Source: Costus lasius
Taxonomy: Eukaryota; Streptophyta; Magnoliopsida; Zingiberales; Costaceae
Reading direction: 5' to 3'
Assembly: GCA_027563935.2 (NCBI GenBank)
Contig: CM050454.1
Span: 51,240,596-51,304,595 of the forward strand
Length of the DNA stretch: 64,000 bases
Part shown: in pieces, positions 55,246 to 64,000 of the stretch
How the letters are laid out: the number at the start of each line of letters is the position of its first letter
Numbering within the stretch: the first letter of the stretch is position 1
Translations under genes and position numbers: made by a program
Notes under the pieces: model-generated
Seen by the model: the letters and a program-made list of their open reading frames with translations, nothing else
What the model was told of the DNA's origin: nothing
Databases searched by the model: none

Positions 55246-57190
55246 TGTTAGTGTTTATGCCCTGCAGACCAATTTATGGACATGGCCCGACATTATTTGA
55301 ATGTACCTTGATAGAATAGATATTATTGATAAAGGCATGGTCGTTATTATGCATATTGCTTTACCTGCGTTGATGTATTGAATTGTATAATTAATGTCCC
55401 TTGAGTTTGGTTGGATCCATTGTCATAAGTAACCCCTAGTCAAGGTGCCATAGCCAATATGGGACAGCTTTGGTGCATGTGAGACTGGTGTATGGGCTGG
55501 TTAGGTGTGAGGCACAGTAACGCAGACATATAGATGCTTCAACATTGGTTGCACTAGAGTGACCCACCGTGCGGATTGACTTGTCTAGTCAACAGGTCAA
55601 TCTCACGAGCGAGAGGTTTGCATTGATCCTTAGACGTGAAGTATTCATGTATAAATTTGATGATGGATGTGTGTTTGATGCAGCCTTACGTCTCTTCGTA
55701 AATGGGTGACCAAAACAATTGTCATTGGGCATATCATAAGTCACATGGAGACATGGATAACTAATAGTAGGATTTGCCCCTTTCTTAATTGGAAGCATGA
55801 TATCCACTTTGGGGCGCCCCACCTCATTGGTGCATGACAGGAATGTATAGCTATACTGTTTGAGTCATGACCAATAGATTGGATTAATAAACTTGAGACT
55901 AATCCAATGGCAGAATATCAGTTTAGGCAAAGGGATCTATAATGCATGGGAATCCTCGTCGCTTGTTTAGGAGTTGTTGCCAGATGACTTAAGTCCTATG
56001 ACATGGGTAGTAGTGATGTGTTGCTAGATACCTCTCACTACTTATGATGTTTCATCATCATTGCCATCGTCATATGGATCCTACAGGGTCACACGCAATA
56101 GACTCTTGACGTTGCTTTAATCAGAAGCCTTGAGATCAAGTTATTAGATAACTTGCATCTATTTGGAAGATTTCATTAGCGCCAATGGGCCTGATGAGTT
56201 GGAAGAGAGTTATTGGAGCCAAACTTCATTTTTGGCAGGTTGACCCAAAATTGACCTAGATTGGTCACATTTGGATTAGGGTTGCATTGGATTGGATCCA
56301 ATAGCTTAATCAGCCAATGTAATGAAGTTTGGGCTAGCTCATTACCCAATGAGGTCCAATAACAAGTTGTCATGAAGAGAGAATTGGTTAAAAAGGTATA
56401 ATGGGGATAAACCCAACCCCATTGGTGTCTAAGGGCATAATGGGGTTTGGGTGGCACAATTTGCTTCATTAGGAAGCATTATGCGCCTCCCCCTTGGTCC
56501 ATTGATGGTAGGGGCTGATATGGCTTATTGGACTTTTATAGAAGGTCTTGAGTGCATATGGAAGAGGGCTAGGGGTTTATGGAAATTCTTTAGAATATTT
56601 CCTTGCTTCAAACTCTAGCCGCTCACTTCCCCTTAACCCTAGTCGAATTCTCTCATATGAGTTGCGCCCTTAGAGCAAGACTACTTGGCGCAACTACTCT
56701 TCCTCCTTGAAGCCGCAAACATCCTTTCTTCTTCCTCTTCCCTTGGCGCAAGAAGAAGGATTGCTTGGTGTCTTCTTCATCTTCCTAAAGGCCGAAAATC
56801 ATCTTCTCCTTCATGTCTTGGAGTGTGGAAGATTAGAGGTTGGCGGCATCATCCTTCCTTCTTCCCTCTTGGCGCAACTTCTCTTGAAGGTGGCTCAAGT
56901 GAAGTGAAGGATCTCTGAAGGCTTTTATTCTCTTCCCGAGGCTAGCACCAAGGGTGGAAGGGAGCAACATTAAGAAAGTCGACGCGTGGATACTTGTAGA
57001 GGGCGAGCACTAGATCATCTTCAACATGGCTTCATCAACTAAACGAGCAAGAGAGGTATCATCTCTATCACATCCTTATGTTCTCTCTCTTGCATGGATC
57101 CTTGGGAAAGGAATATGTTTTGGGTGTAATGCTTCTTCCGCTGCGTCCTGGGACTGAAAAATTTTCAATTACACCCGGTATTCCCCAACA
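55246..57190 (+). repeat. Solo copia LTR
   Basis: 1945 bp from TGTTAGTGTTTATGCCC to ...ATTCCCCAACA with TSD CACTT at 55241-55245 and 57191-57195. It is related to 57353-59298, which is in the opposite orientation. Confidence 0.92.
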
Positions 57191-57352
57191 CACTTATCTT
57201 TAGAAGGTGTGTGGTGACAATGGTTTTCCCACTCCAGTTTTAACCTAGACGTGCCTTCACAAGAAAACTCGTTGGCCCTGTGCATAATGGTTAGGAACGG
57301 ACTTGACTAGATTTTCACATGTGCTAGGCACATAGTGGAACTCTAGAGGCTG

Positions 57353-59298
57353 TTGGGAAACCCCGGGGACATTTTACAATTTTTAGAGTCATGGACATAC
57401 ATTTTTATGCAGTGGAAGAATGTCCCCGAAACAGGCCAGTTCCAAAAACCCAGTGAAGATCGCATGCAAGGGAGTCGACACGATGAGTTAGGAAATACCT
57501 TAAGAGCAATGTGGAGCGATGCCGATGTAGGCGTCCAAGTGTGCGCCCTCTGCAGTCTCGCACACACGGATCTCTTGAGTTCTCTTCTTCCACGCCCGGT
57601 GCTAGCCTCGGGAAGAAGATCCAAGCCTTAGGGAGATGTTTTACTTCTCTTGCGCCACCCAGAGAAAAGATGCGCCAAGTGAAGAGGGAAAACCGCCCAA
57701 GCCGCCAAGCCCTAGATCTCCTTGCGCCAAGAGGAAAGGAGGAGGAGGCTTGCGGTTATGGAAGATGCGCCCTTGCTCCAAGCACTCGCCCCTCTCCTTG
57801 TGTTCACGTCTTCAAGGATTGATTACTCACAAGAGGGGGCGACTAGGGTCACATTTATAGGGCAAGAGGCGGTTAGGGTAATGGCTAGGATCATGACAAG
57901 TGTAGGGCTAGGATGAGGAGGTTTGAGACAAGGAAAGTCTCCAAGACATTTCCATAATTCTCATTCAACCTTTCCTTTTGTTCCCACGCCTTTCCTTATG
58001 CGCCAAGGCCTTGCCTTGCCTCAAGCAATGCCATAAAGGCATTCATTCCATCCTAGCAAGAGAGGGGGAGGCACCCTTTACTTCCATAATGAAGCAAAGG
58101 CGCCAACATGACCCCATTATGCCCCTAGGCGCCTAATGGTTCATGTTTCTCCCCATTATACCCTTTTAGCCTCTCATCTCTTCATGAGAACTTGTCATTG
58201 GGCCTCATTGGATAATGAGCTAGCCCAAACTTCATTACATGGGTTGATTAAGCACTTGGATCCAATCCAATGCAACCCTAATCCAAATGTGACCAACCAT
58301 GGTCAATTACGGGTCAACCTGCCAAAAATGAAGTTTGGCTCCAATAACATTCTTCCATCTCATCAGGCCCATTGGCGCTGATGAAATCTTCCAATTAGAT
58401 CCGAGTTATCCAATAACTCGATCATAAGGCTTCCCGATCAATACGAGAACTCAAGTATCAAGGTGTGCGACCCTGTAGGTTCCTTTGACGCTGGCAGTGC
58501 TGACCAGAGGTCATCACAAGTAGTGAGTGGCACCTAGCAATGCATCGCTGCTACCCAGGTCATTGGAATGGATATCGACATCGACATCCCCATCATCGCA
58601 ACTAGGTACAGATGCATTACAGTCTCTTTGCCGTACTGATATCTGATTGGACAAGTGTGTCACCACTTGTTTTCATCCAATCACATGGCTATGACTAAAA
58701 CAGGTTCTCACCTGGGTATGGCCATACTCTCTCAGTCATAGAACCATATAGGAGCTCCATGTATATAATACTTCCTTAGGGAAGGGGCAAATCCTATGTC
58801 TGTCCATTGATCTTCTCATATGGGTCGTGACATGCTCAATAACAACCGTTATGACCTCCCAGCTACGGCAAGGTGTTAGGTTGTATCAAAGCAAGTCCCT
58901 AACCATATAGAATGATCAATGACCTCAAGTCAAGGGATCAATGCATCTCCTGTCACTTATGAGGATAACTCATGACACCAAGTCATAGCCTCATAGCGGG
59001 TCTATCTAGTATATCCTCCAATGATATACCCATGTGTCTGCGTTAGCACCACGTGCCTAACCAGCCCACATACCAGTCTCACAAGTACCATAGCTGTCCC
59101 ATATCCACTAAGGTACATCGACTGGGGATTATAATTCGAGCACAGATCCAACCTGTCTCCAGGGACATTATCATATAAGTACACAATCGCAGGTGTAGAT
59201 AAACAATGATAACGACAATGCCAGAAAGATATATGAATATCAGAGTCAAGTAGTACAAAGATGGACCAAAACTAGGTCCTAGGGCATATACACCAACA
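57353..59298 (-). repeat. 3' LTR of the minus-strand copia
   Basis: 1946 bp. On the minus strand it starts TGTTGGTGTATATGCCC directly after the PPT and ends ...GGTTTCCCAACA. Confidence 0.9.
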
Positions 59299-59310
59299 AT
59301 CTCCCACTTG
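59299..59310 (-). other. Polypurine tract of the minus-strand copia
   Basis: CAAGTGGGAGAT on the minus strand, identical to 16351-16362. Confidence 0.88.
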
Positions 59311-59319
59311 CACTAAGAC

Positions 59320-62300
59320 CTAGAGGTTGAGCAACCTCAACCCCATATCTCTAGTACGACCATCATGCTTCTGCTGCGCCAAAGCCTTGGTCAGTGGGTC
59401 TGCTAGATTGCTCTCTGTGTCAATTTTGCTAATCTTGACATCACCTCGACCAATGATCTCTTTGATCAGGCAAAATCTCTTTGAGTATGTGTTTGGACCT
59501 GTGATGAGACCGTGGTTCCTTAACATGTGCAGTTCCCATTGTTGTCATAGTAGAGCTCAATGGGATCCATTGCACTTGGAACCACCTGAAGTTCAGAAAA
59601 GAACTTCCTGATCCAAACGGCTTCATTGGCTGCCTCAGAAGCAACCACATACTCAGCTTCGGTTGTAGAATTAGCTATGGTGGATTGCTTGAAGCTCTTT
59701 CAGCATACAGCACCTCCAACCATCTTAAACAAATAGCTGGTCTGCGATCTGAAGTCGTCAGGATCAGACTGGAATGACTCATCAGTGAAGCCCCGCACAC
59801 TGAGTTCTTCCAATCCCCGTAGACCATACAGAATAAATCCTTAGTCCTTTTCAGGAAACTCAAGGATATTCTTTACAGCCACCCAGTGCTGCAAACCTGG
59901 ATTGGATTGGTATCGGCTAGTTATGCTTATAGCATAACCCACATCTGGTCTAGTACACAGCATTGCATACATGATTTATCCCATTGCCGAAGCATAGGGA
60001 ATTCGACTCATGTTATCCCTCTCAGCCCGTGTTGTAGGACACTGGCTCTTTGAGAGAGTAAGGCCATCTCTCACTGGAAGGTATCCTTTCTTGGATTGCT
60101 CCAAGTTGAACCTCTCCAGGACCTTATCAATGTGGGTACTCTGACTAAGGGCCAAGAGCATCTTGGATCTATCCCGGTAGATCCTCACGCCTAGAATATA
60201 GGCGCCCTCCCCTAAGTCTTTCATCTCAAAACATTTCCCCAACCATGCCTTCACAGCTTGAAGACTAGGGATGTCGTTTCCGATGAGCAGTATGTCATCG
60301 ATATACATGACCAGAAAAGTCACCAAGCTCCCACTGAATTTTCTGTATACATAGGTGTCATCTTCACTTTTGATAAAGCCATAATCTCTCAGAGCTTCAT
60401 CAAAATGAAGATTCTAACTTCGAGATGCTTGCTTTAATCCATAAATGGATTTCTTTAGCCTGCAGACTTTACTAGTATCTGCAGGATGGATGAAGTCATT
60501 AGGTTGTGTCATATATACATCCTTAGTTAGCTTCCCGTTAAGGAACGCTGTCTTCACATCCAGCTGCCATATCTCATAGTCATGATATGCAGCTATAGCA
60601 AGCAGAATCCGAATGGATTTGATCATGGCAACTGGCAAGAAGGTTTCATCATAGTCCACCCCGTGGACTTGTTTAAATCCTTTAGCCACTAGTCTACCCT
60701 TATAGGTAACTATTTTGCCATCCATGTCTGTCTTCCTCTTGAAGACCCATTTACACCCTATGGGTTTTACCCCATTAGGCAGCTCAACCAAATCCCAGAC
60801 TTGGTTAGCCGACATGGAATCCATCTCGGATCGCATGGCCTCAAGCCATCTCTCGGAGTCCGGTCCACTGACCGCCTCATCATAAGTCTTGAGTTCATCC
60901 TCCATGATGAAGATCCCGTCGTGTTGGGTCCGCAGCGACCCATACCTCTCAGGTGCACGACGAAACCTCCCAGACCTACACGGGGCCTGTGTCTGAGCCT
61001 CAGGCTGCCTAGCAACCGGTGCACGCGACTCAGATTCCATCTCGTTGTCTTTGTGGTTGCACTTGGTCCTCATCCAAGTCAAACTTCCTCCCACTAACTT
61101 CTTTCATGAGAGATTCTTTCTCTAGAAAGACAGCACCCCAAGCAACAAAAACTTTGTTCTTGGTTGGGACATAGAAGTAGTATCCTTTAGTTTCCTTAGG
61201 ATACCCCACAAACACACATTTATCAGATCTATGACGTTTGACATAAGCCTTACATCCCCAGATCCTGATAAAAGTGAGATTTGGGTGTCTCCCACTCCAT
61301 ACCTCGTATGGAATCTTTGAGACACTCTCAGATGGAACATTATTCAGTATTAGAGAAGCTATCTCAAGTGCATGTCCCCAGAATGAGGGAGGTAGAGTTG
61401 CATGACTCATCATAGATCGAACCATGTCCAACAAAGTTCGATTTCTCCTTTCAGACACATCATTCCATTGAGGTGTTCCAGGAGGAGTGAGTTGGGATAT
61501 GATCCCACACTCTCTCAGATAGTCAAAGAACTCACCGCTCAGGTATTCTCCACCTCGATCTGATCGAAGAGCTTTAATGGATCTTCCAACCTGGTTCTCT
61601 ACTTCATTCTTGAACTCCTTGAATTTTTCAAAGGATTCAGATTTATGTCTCATTAAGTAGACATAACCATACCTACTGAAGTCATCAGTGAAGGTAATGA
61701 AGTAGTTGTACCCTCCTTTGGCTTGTTTATTGAAGGGCCCACATACATCAGTATGTATGAGATCCAATAAACCTTCTGCCCTCTCACCAATCTTGGTGAA
61801 GGGCGCCTTTGTCATCTTCCCTAATAAACAAGGTTCACAAGTATCAAATTCCTCCAAGGAACTTGAATCTAACAATCCATTTGCATGGAGTTGTTGGATG
61901 CGATTCTTGTTTATATGGGCTAATCGACAGTGCCATAGGAAAGCACCAACTGAACCACTCAGTTTGGTCCTTTTATTGCTTATGTTACAAATAGAACTTT
62001 CCATATCCAAGATATACAGACCATTGCATAAAGTACCCTTCCCATAGAACATATTTGCAAATGAAAAAGAACAGGAGTTCTTATTTATTTTAAATTTAAA
62101 TCCTTTCCTTGCCAAGCAAGGAATGGATACAATGTTCTTTGTTAACGAAGGTACACAAAAGCAATTGTCTAGTTCTAATTGAAGTCCAGAAGGCAAGGAG
62201 AGAGTCAAAACGCCTATAGCAACAGTAGCAACCTGTGCCCCGTTTCCAACGCGTAGGTTAATCTCTCCAAGCCGCACCGATCTACTTTTCTTGAGCCCCT

Positions 62301-62907
62301 GCATATTTGTACAAATATGAGCTCCACATGCGGTATCCAATACCCATGACATAGAAGTAGAAAGGTTGACTTCTGTAACATAAATACCTGAGTATGAAGA
62401 CGAAGCCTTGCCTCTCTTCTTCTCATTCTGAAGTCGTACTATGTCCTTTATCATGTGAGGTGGTCCTCCACATGAGTAGCACTTATTATTCCTGACTCTT
62501 TCCATCTTTGTTTTCAATGTATTAGTTAAGCCTTTGGGCTCAACACATCGAATGTCTACTTTAGGAGGGTTGAGCTCAATCAATGCATCAAAGAGCTGCC
62601 TTAGATTAGAAATAATTTCAGAGGCACTCTTAGATTCATATTGCCCTCTTAGCTCGGGCGACATGTTGGTTAGCATCAATTGGGCAACCTCCAAAGTATC
62701 AGCTTGATGCTTATCATAAGCATCCTTCTCAACCACTGAGGCCAAGCATGGAAGTAGCTCAGGAATTGGCTTCTCAAGGACATATAGCTTCCTCTCGAGC
62801 TTGAGCACAATTTTCAAGTTCATATACCAATCCTTTAAGTTGGATCCAACCAACTTATCCCTTTCCAGGGTAGATCGCAGTGACCATCTGCCATTGTTCA
62901 CAGCCAT
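59320..62907 (-). pseudogene. Ty1/copia Gag-Pol polyprotein, broken
   Basis: The Gag start MAVNNGRWSLRSTLERDKLVG is at 62907. The Gag domain is short, and its zinc knuckle is degenerate (CYSCGGPPHMIKDI, last Cys lost). Protease (WVLDTACGAHIC), integrase zinc domain (LWHCRLAHIN...CEPCLLGK) and DDE core (HTDVCGP, RSDRGGEY, SERRNR) are open from 62907 to about 61045. There a frameshift moves to another frame (61094 to 60414) with the reverse transcriptase start (GCKWVFKRKTDMDGK, DVKTAFLNGK). A TAG at 60414-60416 stands where relatives have Trp (QASRSW). The next piece (60326 to 59976) has YIDD. The RNase H (59970 to 59320) has several more stops and frame changes and ends LADPLTKALAQQKHDG. It is homologous to 12629-16342 throughout but clearly a different, more decayed copy. 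Confidence 0.9.
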
Positions 62908-64000
62908 TGTTCTACAACAACCAAGAAATAGCAGATTAGTACTACCTCGAGTCATTTAAACTGGACTTGTTTTAAATGACCATGGCTCCCACTATTTTAT
63001 ATTCTCATTGACAACCCACAAAGTCAATCGGGAAGTTTAAGACTTCCTAGTGAGATGGGATCCTTATTTCACATGAGGCTTCGCGTCCCACGAGGGTGGG
63101 ATGAGATGCACAAAGTAACCCATGTTTCCTAAGGTGGGCGCACCGGCCGGTTGCTCCAAGCAACTCCCCTTGTTGAGACAGTCTGGGCATTTCATGTCCA
63201 GCGAGGGCTGGATACAACATGAAACCTTTACCTCTCAACGATGCCTCTAGACTTTCACCATGTGCCCAGCACATGTGAACTTCTAGTCAAGTCCATTTCT
63301 AACCGTTATGCCCAGGGCCAACGAGTTTCCTTGCGAAGGCACGCCCAGGTTAAAACTGGACTAGGGAAACCATTGCCACCACGCACTTTCTAAAGATAAG
63401 TGGGTGTGTCCCATGAGGGTGGAAAATAATTCACAACTCCACTGATCGATAGCTTAGTGAGGGCTACGCGTTAGAAGGCTACTAGACTTGATATTTTAAT
63501 TGAGGGTTTTTGTTTAAGGTCTCATCATCTCAGTTTTATCTTATGTCTATCATTACAGGCGTGCAATCCTATGGTGATAACATAACAATAAAACATCACA
63601 GGCATGCTTTAGCTTTTGTAAAGAAAGCAATAAAAGGATGATGTGATCATAGCCCATTCAAGACATTGAACCAATCCATGCCAAAAAGGGGTTCAACTCT
63701 TGACCTAGGATTCAAGCCCCAAGATGAGACCTAGCCTAGCCGACCTCTAGTTCTCTCTTCAAGGTTGGCTCCAAGGTCCTTCTCTCATGGTTTAGCTCTC
63801 AAACCCTAGGGGTACACCCACAAGGTTCGGCCAATGCCATGGTCTTCCTCCAAGGAAGGTGCGCCATCTAGAAAGACACAAGAGGGATAGCACACAAGCA
63901 CAAGGCTCGGCCAAACCCTAACTTGCGCCCTCATGCAAGGATGTGCCACCTTTGAAGCTTGTTGCGCCATCAGGCAAGGATGCGTAACCAAGCAAGCATG
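62908..64000 (-). other. Leader of the minus-strand copia
   Basis: About 1.1 kb upstream of Gag with no gene recognised. It matches the plus-strand leader at 57196-57352, 55141-55240 and 53400-53700 in inverted orientation. It contains short inverted phrases such as CCCACGAGGGTGGGA and CCCATGAGGGTGGAA. Confidence 0.65.

Larger units (their letters stand above)
51773..57352 (+). mobile_element. Plus-strand Ty1/copia fragment (5' LTR, PBS, leader)
   Basis: It consists of a shortened 5' LTR (51773-52556), a PBS (52558-52568) and a leader interrupted by two solo LTRs (53706-55135 and 55246-57190), ending at 57352 where a minus-strand copia LTR begins. No gag or pol is present. The leader matches, in reverse orientation, that of the minus-strand copia at 62960-64000. 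Confidence 0.78.
57353..64000 (-). mobile_element. Minus-strand Ty1/copia element, runs off the right edge
   Basis: Its 3' LTR (57353-59298), PPT (59299-59310), broken pol and gag (59320-62907) and leader (62908-64000) are present. The PBS and 5' LTR lie beyond the window. It interrupts the leader of the plus-strand copia at 57352. The LTR is ~1.9 kb and Gag-Pol order is the copia one; lineage is probably Angela/Tork. Confidence 0.88.

Noticed and set aside
56176..56469. 97-codon frame with a similar one at 58136-58381
   Set aside because: Both lie at the same place of two inverted copia LTRs. Similarity reflects the LTR, not a protein gene.

Overview
This window looks like nuclear DNA of a flowering plant with a large, repeat-rich genome. 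I could find no host gene, no rRNA or tRNA gene, no organellar or bacterial DNA and no CRISPR array. Nearly every base belongs to nested LTR retrotransposons, ordered here by target-site duplications (TSDs), primer-binding sites (PBS), polypurine tracts (PPT) and reading frames. Three superfamily groups occur: Athila-like Ty3/gypsy elements (tRNA-Asp type PBS), one Tekay/Del-like chromovirus (tRNA-iMet PBS, C-terminal chromodomain), and Angela/Tork-like Ty1/copia elements (tRNA-iMet PBS).

Layout. (1) 1-594 is part of an old Athila env-like ORF (minus), cut by Athila-like element 1 (600-20025, minus, TSD GTAGG). Element 1 codes only for an acidic, Gag-derived protein. Its left LTR carries a copia LTR-LTR-PBS-leader fragment (937-5044). 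Its right LTR carries a copia gag-pol-LTR fragment with an in-frame tandem duplication (12684-18079) and a solo copia LTR (18288-19959, TSD GTAAT). Its interior carries a solo Athila-related LTR (8416-10006, TSD CTGTC). (2) 20031-20719 and 50994-51772 are mosaic remnants of older LTRs. (3) Athila-like element 2 (20725-50988, minus, TSD CAGAG/CGGAG) belongs to the same acidic-ORF group. Its left LTR was hit by a plus-strand Athila-like element (21355-43200, TSD CCGAT) that has gag-protease and an env-like ORF but no reverse transcriptase, RNase H or integrase. That element was hit by a solo LTR inside gag (23488-24992, TSD ACAAT) and by a young Tekay-like element inside the env-like ORF (29357-39401, TSD CATGG, two 2608-bp LTRs). 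(4) 51773-64000 is a copia cluster: a plus-strand 5' end, two solo LTRs (53706-55135 and 55246-57190) and a minus-strand copia running off the window.

How the parts work together. None of the Athila-like elements here encodes its own polymerase, so all three would need enzymes from a relative elsewhere. The Tekay element is structurally complete but has four in-frame TAG codons in gag-pol. Both copia coding regions are damaged: one is rearranged, the other has stops and frameshifts.

The most unusual signals are short inverted-repeat (dyad) arrays with a period of about 60-80 bp in the U3 of the Athila-like LTRs. One LTR group uses TTACGG...CCGTAA; a related group has a different palindrome, GGTGAAC...GTTCACC, at the same place upstream of a TATA box. 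The Athila LTRs also show stepwise lengthening by engulfing former PBS copies. The four TAG stops of the Tekay element look like CAG-to-TAG changes in CHG context. All boundaries and alignments were made by eye.
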